Shown: positions 28,801 to 38,100 of the stretch, one piece after another | Position numbering within the stretch: the first letter of the stretch is position 1 | How the letters are laid out: every line of letters begins with the position of its first letter | Assembly (NCBI RefSeq): GCF_025359345.1 | Contig: NZ_JANYGQ010000038.1 | Location: forward strand, 186,001 to 250,000 | Source: Mucilaginibacter sp. | GTDB lineage: Bacteria > Bacteroidota > Bacteroidia > Sphingobacteriales > Sphingobacteriaceae | Length of the DNA: 64,000 nt | Reading direction: 5' to 3' | Position numbers and translations under genes: made by a program | The notes under the pieces: model-generated | Database searches by the model: none | Seen by the model: the letters and a program-made list of their open reading frames with translations, nothing else | What the model was told of the DNA's origin: nothing

Positions 28801-29449
28801 ATCGCCCCATACTTCTGGCGTTACCGGTAACATTAATGGGGCGGAATTGGTTCGGGTATTCAGCTGGGTTTGGCTCATTTACCGTCAAATACATATCAAG
28901 GTCGCCATCGTTATCATAATCAAAAAAGCTCGCCATTGTGGAGAATAGTTGAATATCAAGCCCATATTCCTTCGCTTCTTCTCTAAATACGGGGACACCG
29001 GCTTTATTAGCTCCCTGGTTTATATACAATAAGTTTTGCCGTTTTTTGGGATCGTTTGCAAACGAATTGCAAACGTATATATCAGGCAAGCCATCATTAT
29101 TAATGTCGATAACAGAAACACCTTTTCCCCAACGTCCTTTGCCATCTACACCTGCCTCGAGAGTAACATCCTCGAATTTAAAGTTACCTCGGTTGATATA
29201 TAATTTATTCGCTACCATGTTGCCGGTAAAATAAACATCCGGCAAGCCATCGTTATTAAAGTCTCCTATACCAACACCCCCGCCGTTATATACAGTCGCA
29301 TTATCGATCGGGTTGATGGAATCGTTTTCTGTAATTTGGTTGTTAAACGTAATACCGGAAGCAGAGGAAGATATTTGCTCAAACAGTGTGCGCTTTTTGC
29401 AGGAAATGAGCAATATAGTTACAGCAATAACAAGGGTGAGCTTATTCAT
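25886..29449 (-). CDS. Large FG-GAP/VCBS-repeat lipoprotein with internal ASPIC/UnbV domain
   Basis: 1187-residue predicted surface lipoprotein (MNKLTLVIAVTILLISCKK, acceptor Cys17). It has two sets of FG-GAP/VCBS propeller repeats (about 50-530 and 690-1090; for example GIGDFNNDGLPDVYFTG, IADINLDGWKDIYV, DINGDGLDDIVIGG) separated by an ASPIC/UnbV domain at about 545-620 (REGIGTFVDIYY, HFGLGKCKTIDSVVVRWP). This layout is shared with the proteins at 51313 and 54633. It is the third gene of the minus-strand SusC-SusD series, 80 bases after SusD with a strong hairpin between. By position it is likely part of the outer-membrane uptake apparatus, but no enzymatic activity can be assigned. Confidence 0.82.
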   Translation of the reverse strand: MNKLTLVIAVTILLISCKKRTLFEQISSSASGITFNNQITENDSINPIDNATVYNGGGVGIGDFNNDGLPDVYFTGNMVANKLYINRGNFKFEDVTLEAGVDGKGRWGKGVSVIDINNDGLPDIYVCNSFANDPKKRQNLLYINQGANKAGVPVFREEAKEYGLDIQLFSTMASFFDYDNDGDLDMYLTVNEPNPAEYPNQFRPINVTGNARSMGRLYRNDWDGKLKHPVFKDVSLASGIKIEGYGHAATIADINLDGWKDIYVTNDFLSNNILYINNHDGTFTDKSKEYFKHTSFNAMGQDIEDINNDGLADIFELDMSPPDNFRKKMMSGPSSYNTFQNFDHYGYQYQYVRNTLQLNQGPSIGENNKIGEPVFSEIGFLSGVAQTDWSWTPMVTDFDNDGYRDIIVTNGYPRDVTDHDFITYRSNAFLITPKKEILNQIPSVKIHNYAFHNQNGVQFNDVSLDWGLGIPSFSNGAVYADLNNDGAMDLVINNINDEALIYKNTAAGDKESVLHYLNVVFKGSNQNREGIGTFVDIYYQHGLHQVYENNPFRGYLSSIQPTAHFGLGKCKTIDSVVVRWPNKYKQTFLNVKADQTLSANINDAHQTYTWSNPASIKTPLFTNVTGKSAIKYIHRDTDYQDFNIQKLLPHKLSEYNPALSVGDINGDGLDDIVIGGNLTEPAQVFFQRKDGTFMQRNLLEEKKYDPPYLDEGILIFDSNGDKFPDVLITSGGYKSRANDPSYQDRLYINDGNGHFTLAKDALPECFKSKLCVRAFDYNNDGKLDLFISGRVEPWRYPEPVNSYILRNDTKDGKIKFTDVTNEVAPDLKKIGLVCDAIFSDFDNDGKTDLILAGEWMPVTFLKNTGGRFVNVTAKSGASNKTGWWNSIVAGDFRHTGRTDYIVGNAGLNSLYQASDEFPVYITASDFDKRNRFDAFPSLFLPGKDGIKREYPANVREDAFKQMISLRVKFTNYHSYAEATMQDLLSAEQMKSALRLKATELRSCYFRNDGEGKFTIVPLPVEAQVSVLNGMVADDFDGDGNLDLLINGNDFGTDVTLGRYDALNGLLLKGNGKGGFTPLSIAGSGIYLPGNGKALVKLKGAANNYLLAASEHAGPLRVFQLNAKASILKISDTEQSAIITYKDGSSTKQEFYYGSSFLSQSSRFILVNDKIAQVSIKDSSGKTRVVKF

Positions 29450-29468
29450 AAATAGCTTAAATATATGA

Positions 29469-29501
29469 AAAAACAGGCGGCTGATTCAGCCGCCTGTTTT
29501 T
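29469..29501 (-). terminator. Perfect 16-bp hairpin between susD and the FG-GAP gene
   Basis: Left arm 29469-29484 and right arm 29486-29501 are perfectly complementary around a single central T, with a GC-rich core (CAGGCGGCTGA) and an A-tract/T-tract on each side, so it would work as an intrinsic terminator in either direction. It lies inside the susC-susD-FG-GAP series, where partial termination would lower expression of the third gene relative to susCD. Confidence 0.8.
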
Positions 29502-29529
29502 AAAAGAGTGTTTTAAATTAATTATATTA

Positions 29530-31089
29530 TTAATAGCCTGGATTTTGATGCCCGGCAACGAGCGGATTATTGTCAAGTTCAGACTGTGGTATAGGCAGTA
29601 GCTCATCTCTGCCAGGGTGGAATTTAGCAATTGGCTCAGTAGAGAAATATCCCTTTTTACGCCATCTTAAAATGTCAATATTACGCACCTGTTCATCGCC
29701 TAATTCAACCATTTTTTCGTGCATTATGGCTTTAACTACATCCTCTTTTGTAACAACAGGAAATTGTGCCGTCGGATATGGCGGCATAGCAACATCGGGT
29801 CTTGCGCGTACCATGTTCAGATAAGCTACAGCTCCGGAAATGTCGCCCAGCTCATTGGCACATTCGGCAAGGTTAATTAAAACCTCCGAATAGCGTATAA
29901 TTCGCTGGTTGTTACCGCCAGGGTGGAACCCGGCAGTGCCTGCACTTTCCTGGTAAATAAGCATAAATTTACGCCAGCTTATTTTTTTAGTAACGCCGTT
30001 AAGAATAGAAGAATTTCCATTTTGATCCGCATCGGTCAAAGTACTTAGCCCGTTATTATATTTATCTCCGGTTTGGTAAACGCTATATGAAAAGCGCGGG
30101 TCTGTTTTCACTGCGCCTGTAGCTGTACTTTCAAATTCATTTAAGTATTTGTCCGAAGGAATAAGGTTCCTCCAGGCAACCGGGCAATATTCCTGGTTTC
30201 TCACCGTACTCTGAGATTCAGTCGCGCTTTCGCCGCCCCAGTTGTAACTATTGTCGCCTTTGTCCACAAATACAACTTCAAAAATTGATTCCGGGTTAAA
30301 TTCTGTTGCTAACTCAAAATTATCCAAATAGCGATTTGTTAAAGCGTATCCATCAGGCCCTGTAGTAGGTATTTTTAAAAAGGCTGCTTTAGCACCTGCA
30401 TAATCGCCTTTTTGCATTAACACCCGGCCTAACATAGCATTGGCGGCGGCGGCGGTGGCCCTTCCTTTGTCAGTCGCTGATTTCGCGGGTAGTGCTGCTG
30501 CGGCATCTGTCAGATCCTGAATAATTTGCGCATAAACTGCGTCAACAGATGCCCGCGGTTGAAATGCGGCGGGACTTTTTGGTACCGTTGTTAACAAAGG
30601 CACACCACCCCACATGCTAACCAGGTCAAAATAAGCCCAGCCTCGTAAAAATTTTGCTTCTCCAACTGTTTCATTTTTGTCTGCCACATTGTCTGTAACG
30701 TTTGGCGCATTGTCGGTTACCACGTTGGCGCGGAATATTACCGTGTACCAGCCGTTCCATACCGAGTTCATAACCGAATTTGTAGGGTCGTCGGTGTTTT
30801 CATACAACTGCCTGCGCGGAACTTCCAATTGTCCGCCGCCAGGGGTAACCTCATCGCTGCGGGTGTCATGTAAGTAATACCACTCACGAGACACCAAGTT
30901 GTTTTGGTGCATAGCTGCGTAGGCGGCGTTAACTGCCGATTTTAACTGTACCGCCGTTTTGTAATAGTTTCCGGTAGTCAGGTTGTTGGGATCAGATGTA
31001 TCCAACGCTGCTTTTTTACAGGAGAATACGATCACCGTTATCATTAGCAGGATAGCGGCTGCTGAAAAATAAATTTTTCCATGTTTCAT
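29530..31089 (-). CDS. susD: SusD/RagB-family outer-membrane glycan-binding lipoprotein
   Basis: 519 residues from the ATG at 31087-31089; a TTG four codons upstream keeps the frame open but is not needed. The lipoprotein signal is MKHGKIYFSAAAILLMITVIVFSC. The family's TPR-like frame shows in LRGWAYFDLVSMWGGVPLL, YSEVLINLAECANELGD and NIDILRWRKKGYF, and the C-terminal LLPIPQSELDNNP is typical. SusD acts as the substrate-capturing lid of the SusC channel. It follows SusC by 21 bases on the same strand. The substrate cannot be read from the sequence. Nearness to the xylan locus and the shared palindrome suggest, but do not prove, a role in xylo-oligosaccharide uptake. Confidence 0.92.
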   Translation of the reverse strand: MKHGKIYFSAAAILLMITVIVFSCKKAALDTSDPNNLTTGNYYKTAVQLKSAVNAAYAAMHQNNLVSREWYYLHDTRSDEVTPGGGQLEVPRRQLYENTDDPTNSVMNSVWNGWYTVIFRANVVTDNAPNVTDNVADKNETVGEAKFLRGWAYFDLVSMWGGVPLLTTVPKSPAAFQPRASVDAVYAQIIQDLTDAAAALPAKSATDKGRATAAAANAMLGRVLMQKGDYAGAKAAFLKIPTTGPDGYALTNRYLDNFELATEFNPESIFEVVFVDKGDNSYNWGGESATESQSTVRNQEYCPVAWRNLIPSDKYLNEFESTATGAVKTDPRFSYSVYQTGDKYNNGLSTLTDADQNGNSSILNGVTKKISWRKFMLIYQESAGTAGFHPGGNNQRIIRYSEVLINLAECANELGDISGAVAYLNMVRARPDVAMPPYPTAQFPVVTKEDVVKAIMHEKMVELGDEQVRNIDILRWRKKGYFSTEPIAKFHPGRDELLPIPQSELDNNPLVAGHQNPGY

Positions 31090-31110
31090 AATATACAATT
31101 GTTTTGATTA

Positions 31111-34100
31111 TTAAAATGTTGCTTGTAAACCTACCAGCAGCGTCCTTGGCTGAGGGTATTGCCCATAGTCTATACCATTTGTAAGCGTTCCATTTTTAGA
31201 GCCGACCTCGGGATCCAGCCCGGTATATTTGGTAACAGTGAATATGTTTGCACCCGACAGGTAGATCCTAACTTTGCTTACGTTATTATCGGTAGCATTC
31301 TTAAGCCAGCCCGTTGGTAAGCTGTATCCTATCTGCAGGTTTTTTAAACGGAGATATGAACCGCTTTCAACCCATCGTGACGAAACCCTTAAATTACTGT
31401 TGGGGTCGCCAGAGATTGCCCTCGGAATATTAGTATTAGTATTTGACGGAGTCCAGGCATTTAAAACATGAACATCTGAATTAAACAACCTGGCCATCCC
31501 TTCAAGGATCACTTTTTCGGCGTTAAATATTTTATTGCCATACACTCCCTGGAAAAACGCAGTCATGTCGAAATTTTTGTAACTGGCAGAATAATTTAAC
31601 GAATATGAAAATTTGGGAAGATAACTGCCCAGGTTAACCCTGTCCCTTGCATCAATAACGCCATCTTGGTTTACATCTTTAAATTTGATGTCGCCCGGCG
31701 CTGCATTAGTTTGCGTAGCGTGGCCGCTCACATCAGATGCACTTTGAAATATACCTTCTACCACATAGCCATAAAAATACTGGATGGATTGGCCGGGTAC
31801 CGTATTAGTAATCACGCCGTTACCAAAGTCAGCATCCTGGCCAGCCGATATAGAACCATTCGCACTTCCGGTTAATGAGGTAACTTTATTCCGGTCTAAA
31901 CTAAACACGCCGGTTATATCATATTTAAAGTCGCCGGCTGTTTTATGATACCCTGCAGTAAGTTCAATACCCTTATTATCCATTGAACCAACATTTGCTA
32001 AGGGCCCGCCAACACCATAGCTCGGTGGGACTGGCACACCTAAGATAAGGTTATCGGTTTTTCTGTCATAAACCTCGGCCGATAAAGTAAACGCGTTTTG
32101 AAATAAGCCAAGGTCAACACCAATGTTTGTTGAGTTGGTTATTTCCCAATGGAGCTGAGGGTTACTTAGTCCGCCGTAATAGGATCCGTTACCCTGGTTA
32201 GCACCCGTTGCCAGGTTATTAAACGGATAGGTTGTGCCGCCCGCTGAAACGTTCGATACATATGGATAATTACCCAATACAGTTCCGTTTATACCAGTGC
32301 GGCCATAACCGGCACGCAGCTTCAATTCGCTGATCGACGTAATACCCTTCATGAAATCTTCCTGGTCAACCTTCCAGCCCACTGAAGCTGCAGGGAACCA
32401 TTCATATTTGTGCCCCGGGGCCCAAACCGACAAACCATCCTGGCGTACTGAACCTGAAAGTAAATATTTCCCCGCATAATCATAACTCACACGCCCAACA
32501 TATGATGTCAATACATTTGTGCCATAAGTGTAATTAGTAGTTATGTTCGTGGCGTTCTGCAGGGTTTTTATCGTGTTATTGTTTTGGTTACCGAAAGAGT
32601 TGTGGCTATCGCCCCGGTTTGTTTGAGCTTCGTAAACTGCCACAGCCGAAACGTGGTGTTTTTTGGCGAATGTTCTGTCGAAGGTCAATTGTTCGGTATA
32701 TAGCGTAGTTGTACCGCTGCCAACATTTTCAGTTATTGAAGCAAGCGGGCTGCTTGACGTACCGCCGTCATTGTATATAGGCGTATACTGTTCCTGCCTG
32801 TTTGTTCCATAATCGATGCCATAAGTAGAATTAAACTTAAGCCATGGAGTAAACTTTACTGTTAAAAACAGGTTACCATGTATTCCGAAGCCGTAATTAC
32901 GGTTGTCGTTAATCAAGGCCTGTTCAACAGGGTTAACCGGGTCGGCACCATCGAAACTGTTTTGAGGACCGAAATAGCCACCCGGATTATTTGGATTGTA
33001 AACAGGTATATATGGTTGCATCCTTATCACATTGGTAAGAGGCGTCCTGTTGCCCGGCGGAATACCAAAGCGCTGGCGGGTAGAAGAAACATTAAAAGTT
33101 TCGCCGATGGTAACAAACTTGTTCACATTGTGATCGGAATTCATACGGAAGTTTTTCCGGGTATAAAACGTTCCAACTGTGATACCGTCCTGGTCAAAAT
33201 AACCGCCAGATGTAAAGAAACGGGAAACATCATTTCCGCCACTTATTGTGACATCATGCTGCTGGATAGCCCCTTTTTGAAAATATGCACTCTGCCAGTC
33301 GGTATTAGTTTGTGCAAAAGTTTGCGTGGAGCCGGCGTAGATAGGCAGGTTAAAATTCGCCGATTGTAAACGTGGAGGCAGTCCAATTCCTGCGGCTCCG
33401 TCTAATGCCCGCTCATACTGAAGATACTGATTGGTATTAAGGAGATCATACCTTTTGGTGACTTGCTGAAAACCTCCGTAAGAACTGATGCTTACCTGGG
33501 CCTTATTATTTCTTGATCCCTTTTTGGTGGTAATCAGGATAACGCCGTTGGTTCCCCGGGAGCCATAGATCGCTGCCGAGCTTGCATCTTTAAGTACATC
33601 AACGGATTGTATGTCCTGTGCATCCAAGCCGCCGATAGATCCAGCGACACCATCAATAATGTACAGCGGATCACCCCCATAACCTATCGAACTTACGCCG
33701 CGGACTTGAACTACAGGCGCGGTACCGGGAGAGCCATTGTTGGTAACAGTTAAACCAGCTACCCTGCCTTGTAATGCCTGATCGACACCGGAGACGGGCA
33801 GTTCTGTTAACGTTTTGCCGCTTACTGAGGAAACGGCGCCGGTTACGTTGGCACGCTTTTGTGTTCCGTAACCTACAACAACTACCTCATTTAATGATTT
33901 AGAATCACTCTTTAATGCTACGTTAATTACTGATTTACCCGACACAGCTTCATCCTTTGAAGCATATCCCACAAAGCTAAAAACAAGCACTGCCTGTTCG
34001 TTAGGTACCTCAATTCTAAACGCGCCGGAAACGTCGGTTCCGACCGCAGTAGATGTGCCTTTTATTCTAACAGTTACACCGGGGAGCGGCAAACCATCCT

Positions 34101-34278
34101 CGTCGGTTACCTTGCCCGTTATAACCTTGCTTAAGTCTGATTTTGCTGCATCAGGATTTAAATGCCGCAAATGAGCCGGGTCATTAGCCGCGAACGTGTA
34201 GTTTATACTATTAATACATATAATTACTAGTATAGCCGTCATTCTAATGAAAGTGCTTAGTAAATATTTTTTTTTCAT
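31111..34278 (-). CDS. susC: SusC/RagA-family TonB-dependent outer-membrane transporter
   Basis: 1055 residues with signal peptide (to about YTFAA). A carboxypeptidase-regulatory-like domain (about 50-125, ITGKVTDEDGLPLPGVTV) is followed by the SusC motif LNEVVVVGYGTQKR, the plug domain (about 130-250; VRGVSSIGYGGDPLYIIDG, SAAIYGSRGTNGVILITTKKG) and a 22-strand barrel ending in the aromatic terminus VGLQATF. There is no N-terminal STN domain, so it should not signal through an anti-sigma factor. It starts the SusC-SusD-FG-GAP series; its leader contains a 7-bp-stem hairpin (34406-34422) and the LacI-type palindrome (34476-34489). Confidence 0.95.
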   Translation of the reverse strand: MKKKYLLSTFIRMTAILVIICINSINYTFAANDPAHLRHLNPDAAKSDLSKVITGKVTDEDGLPLPGVTVRIKGTSTAVGTDVSGAFRIEVPNEQAVLVFSFVGYASKDEAVSGKSVINVALKSDSKSLNEVVVVGYGTQKRANVTGAVSSVSGKTLTELPVSGVDQALQGRVAGLTVTNNGSPGTAPVVQVRGVSSIGYGGDPLYIIDGVAGSIGGLDAQDIQSVDVLKDASSAAIYGSRGTNGVILITTKKGSRNNKAQVSISSYGGFQQVTKRYDLLNTNQYLQYERALDGAAGIGLPPRLQSANFNLPIYAGSTQTFAQTNTDWQSAYFQKGAIQQHDVTISGGNDVSRFFTSGGYFDQDGITVGTFYTRKNFRMNSDHNVNKFVTIGETFNVSSTRQRFGIPPGNRTPLTNVIRMQPYIPVYNPNNPGGYFGPQNSFDGADPVNPVEQALINDNRNYGFGIHGNLFLTVKFTPWLKFNSTYGIDYGTNRQEQYTPIYNDGGTSSSPLASITENVGSGTTTLYTEQLTFDRTFAKKHHVSAVAVYEAQTNRGDSHNSFGNQNNNTIKTLQNATNITTNYTYGTNVLTSYVGRVSYDYAGKYLLSGSVRQDGLSVWAPGHKYEWFPAASVGWKVDQEDFMKGITSISELKLRAGYGRTGINGTVLGNYPYVSNVSAGGTTYPFNNLATGANQGNGSYYGGLSNPQLHWEITNSTNIGVDLGLFQNAFTLSAEVYDRKTDNLILGVPVPPSYGVGGPLANVGSMDNKGIELTAGYHKTAGDFKYDITGVFSLDRNKVTSLTGSANGSISAGQDADFGNGVITNTVPGQSIQYFYGYVVEGIFQSASDVSGHATQTNAAPGDIKFKDVNQDGVIDARDRVNLGSYLPKFSYSLNYSASYKNFDMTAFFQGVYGNKIFNAEKVILEGMARLFNSDVHVLNAWTPSNTNTNIPRAISGDPNSNLRVSSRWVESGSYLRLKNLQIGYSLPTGWLKNATDNNVSKVRIYLSGANIFTVTKYTGLDPEVGSKNGTLTNGIDYGQYPQPRTLLVGLQATF

Positions 34279-34405
34279 ATTCTGGTTTGTTGATTGAAAA
34301 ATTGGTAAAAGTTAAATTGGCTGTTGCACCGGCGGTATTTCATCAGGCGTCAATTCTATTAGTTATTGCAACGCCTTAGTAGTACGCATCGATGTAGTTA
34401 ATACG

Positions 34406-34422
34406 GGCCACAAACTGTGGCC
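34406..34422 (-). promoter_or_regulatory. Hairpin/dyad in the susC leader
   Basis: GGCCACA-AAC-TGTGGCC is a perfect 7-bp stem with a 3-nt loop, 128 bases upstream of the susC start. No T-tract follows on the minus strand. It may be a regulator-binding dyad or a 5'-UTR hairpin. Confidence 0.4.
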
Positions 34423-34475
34423 GGCAAAACAAAAATTTTTTATTTATTCTCTCATAAATATGTGTTTAAAAGGTA

Positions 34476-34489
34476 TGCAATCGATTGCA
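34476..34489. promoter_or_regulatory. LacI-type operator candidate upstream of susC (14-bp perfect palindrome)
   Basis: TGCAATCGATTGCA is identical to the core of the palindrome at 13811-13828. It lies about 200 bp upstream of the susC start, much like the roughly 170-bp spacing to the HTCS gene at the other site. An identical non-trivial 14-mer dyad in two control regions 20 kb apart suggests one shared regulator. Confidence 0.6.
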
Positions 34490-35118
34490 GAACTGAACCG
34501 GACTATGCTTTCCTGTATACAACTAAACATTGTGTGCAGGTCGATCAAGGTTTAACTTAAATCGAAGTTTTAAAGGATCTGGCCGGTCGGCTCTACTGGT
34601 TTATAATAATAGTAACTTACAGTTAACGAATTGTAACTGTTATACAGGAGTAAAATTAGGCTTGAAGGAAAGTAGAGTAACACATTTTTTGCCATAAAAA
34701 AACAACATTTGTCAATTTATCGCATAATCATTCAAACAAATATTGTTGCCGAAGCAATTAGTACGCGGTATATCATGTAAATAGCTGTTTGGAATTATTA
34801 CCTGGAAAAGTATTCAGTAAAAGGCATCCTTGACATTTCTTTCCATGTGTTTTAAGTGCTTTGGCTCATATGCCTGACCGCTTCACCAGGGCAGCAAGGT
34901 TCGGTACCTGTTAAAATAATTTCTGATGAAAGGTGGTAAAATGATATTTATCATGGGTGGCAAACCGAATAAGGCATGGGGCACCAGGGTTCCGCCTCCG
35001 TCAGCCCAATAAAATAGATAGTCTTATTTATTAAATATGAATATGATGTATATTGGCTACTTATAAACCAACCAGGAATCGGGGAAAGTAAAATCATAAT
35101 CTTAAAGGAATTCTTTTA

Positions 35119-38100
35119 ATGAGAAGACTCATTTTAATATTGCTATGTGCCGGCTTGGCAGTAGTGGTTTTTATTTATTTTCATTCACCATCTGTTGACC
35201 TGCCACCCGATGTAAAACAGGCATATGATGCCCTGCCCGGATCATTGGATTATAATACGGATGTTAAGCCAATACTTTCCGACAAATGTTTTGCATGCCA
35301 TGGCCCTGATAAAGCAAAACAAAAAGCCGGTTTACGGCTGGATATTGCAAAGTTTGCTTATGCGGAACTACCGGAAGATAAAGGAAAGGTAGCCATTAAC
35401 CCCGGAGATTTGGCGGGGAGCGAATTGTCTCACCGTATTCTTTCTGACGACCCTAAGTACAGGATGCCTTCCCCTGAATCGCACCATACGTTAACGGCCA
35501 CTGAAAAAGCAATTTTGATAAAATGGATAAAGGATGGCGCTGTTTATAAGCCGCACTGGGCCTTTGTAAAACCGGTAAAACCTAATGTTCCTGACATTGA
35601 TGAAAAAGGCTGGACAATTAATAACCCGATAGATAATTTTGTTTTGGCTAAGCTTCAGCAAAAAAACCTTCATCCTTCGGGGCAGGCAAATAAGGAATTG
35701 CTGTTGAGGAGGCTTTCGCTGGATCTGACCGGTCTTCCGCCTACGCTGAGTGAAATAGATGGTTTCTTAAACGACAAATCAGCAAATGCCTATGAAAAGC
35801 AGGTTGACCGTTTGTTGAATTCCCCGTACTATGGCGAAAGAATGGCTGTAGATTGGCTGGATGTTGCGCGTTATGCTGATTCGCACGGTTACACCGTTGA
35901 CAGGCTAAGGGATATGTCACCCTATCGCGATTGGGTAATAAAAGCTTTTAACAGCAATTTTCCTTATGATAAATTCCTGCAGTGGCAACTCGCCGGCGAC
36001 CTGATGCCCCACCCGACCCGCGATATGATTATTGCTACTGCCTTTAACCGTAATCACCCGCAAAATATGGAGGGCGGTATTGTTGAAGAGGAATTTCAGA
36101 CGGAATATGTAATGGACCGCACTAATACCTTTGGTAATGCAGTGCTGGGCTTGTCTGTAGGTTGTGCCAAATGCCATGATCATAAATTCGACCCGATTAC
36201 TCAAAAAAATTATTACCAGTTATTCAGCTTTTTTAATAATGTAAAAGAGGCCGGGCAAATTTCGTTTGACGATGCACTACCCACACCTACTTTGATGCTG
36301 CCAACCAAAGAGAAGGAGAAGATATTGCAGTTCATAAATCACAATATTTCGAATGAGCAGAAAGCTATAGTTGAAACAGGATATAAAGTAGGCGCCACTT
36401 TTGAAAAATGGCTAAATAGCGGGAGCTACAAAAAACTTACTACAGGCGAAATACCTGGCGATTGCTTACAGGCATATTATACTTTTAATAATAATTTAGT
36501 TAACACAACCAATAACAAGAATGTTGGTGTTATGAAGCGCGAAGGCGGTCAGGCGGGCGAGGCGCCATCGTTTGTAAATAGGGGTGATGGCAAAGCGTTG
36601 CTTTTGAGCGGCGATTCGTGGCTTGACTTAAAGCCAGTGGGTGTTTTCAGGAAGTCGGAACCATTTAGCATCGGCATTTGGGTGAATATCCCCAAACAGC
36701 TTACTGAGGGGATTATCCTTCATAAAGGCACCGCCGAGCGCCTGTACAATTTCAAGGGATACCATTTGTATTTGAAAAATAATAAGCTTGAATTGAATAT
36801 GGCCCACACGGGCCCGTCAAATGCTATTACAAAAGTGAGCGTTGATGATGTTCCGCGTGAGAAATGGATACAGCTCACCATAACTTACGATGGCTCATCG
36901 AAAGCTGCCGGATTTAAATTATATGAGGATGGTGCCGAGATGAAAATGGAGACCACCATGGATCAGTTGACTAAAGATATCCTGTTTACTGGCGGAACAC
37001 AACCTGGGTTGCAAATTGGCGCCTGGGAGCGGGGGCGTGGTTTTAAGGACGGAAAAGTTGACGATATTACTGTTTACAACAGAACATTAACGCCGTTTGA
37101 AGCCAAAATTCTGGCACAAAAAGCAAGTTGGAGCCAAATTGCGGCTAAAGAAAGGTCTGCGCTGTCAGCTGCTGAAGTAGATGTGTTAAAAAGCTATTAT
37201 TTAACAGCCGTCGATCCTGATTTAAAAGCAGAGGCAGAGAAATTAAAAACATTGCGAACCACTTTGTCAGATTCAACAGAGAATATCGAGGAGTTAATGG
37301 TAATGCAGGAAATGCCAAAACCCAAGAAATCGTTCCTGCTTAAAAGGGGTAATTATGACATGCGTGGCGAACAAGTTTTCCCCAATACCCCTGAGGCTAT
37401 ATTACCGTATCCATCAAATTTGCCTAAAAACAGGTATGGACTGGCGCAATGGGTAACCAACCCTGATAATCCTTTGGCTGCGAGGGTAGCTGTAAATCGT
37501 TTTTGGCAAAACTTTTTTGGTATTGGCATAGTAAAAACTGCCGAAGATTTTGGTAACCAGGGCGAAATGCCATCGCATCCGGAGCTGCTGGATTGGTTGG
37601 CTGTAACTTTTATGGAGTCGGGCTGGAATGTTAAGGCGCTAAACAAAATGATCGTTATGTCTGCTACTTACAGGCAGGACTCACGCGCGTCAGAAGTAAT
37701 AGAAAAAGACCCGGAGAATCGTTTCCTGTCCCACGGACCAGCTTACCGGATGACGGCGGAAATGATACGGGACAATGCTTTGTTTGCAAGTGGACTATTA
37801 AATACCCGGATCGGAGGTAAAAGCGTAAAACCCTATCAACCGGATGGTATGTGGGAAATAAACAACACCCATTACATTCCTGATACCGGCCAGGCTGTTT
37901 ACAGGCGCAGTTTATATGTTGTTTTAAAAAGATCGGTACCCAATCCAACCCTTTCAACCTTTGATGCACCATCCCGCAGCTATTGTATCATGCGCCGGCA
38001 AAAAACCAATACCCCGCTACAGGCCCTGGTTACGCTTAATGATCCAACTTTTATTGAAGCCGCCAGGGTGCTGGGTGAGCAAATGACCAGGATAAACGAT

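Larger units (their letters stand above)
34279..35118. other. Divergent intergenic region (840 bp), the largest gene-free stretch
   Basis: Lies between susC (minus) and the PSCyt/DUF1553 operon (plus). The susC-proximal third holds the hairpin at 34406-34422, a small CATCGATG dyad (34387-34394) and the LacI-type palindrome at 34476-34489. The middle is AT-rich. From about 34850 to 35010 the base composition shifts to more GC-rich, with an imperfect stem at 34859-34898; short coding-like runs broken by stops appear on both strands there. I could not assign that segment to any RNA family or gene. It may be a decayed or repeated intergenic element. Confidence 0.5.

Noticed and set aside
32878..33369. 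163-codon plus-strand open frame
   Set aside because: It lies wholly antisense to the plug and early-barrel coding sequence of the susC gene, lacks any recognisable motif, and is a shadow of codon bias on the other strand.
34850..34910. Resemblance to a small signal recognition particle RNA
   Set aside because: Pieces resembling domain IV (GGTCAGG, GCAGC-AAGG) occur, but the GGAA-type tetraloop and the intact asymmetric loop are missing on both strands, so I do not call it an RNA gene.
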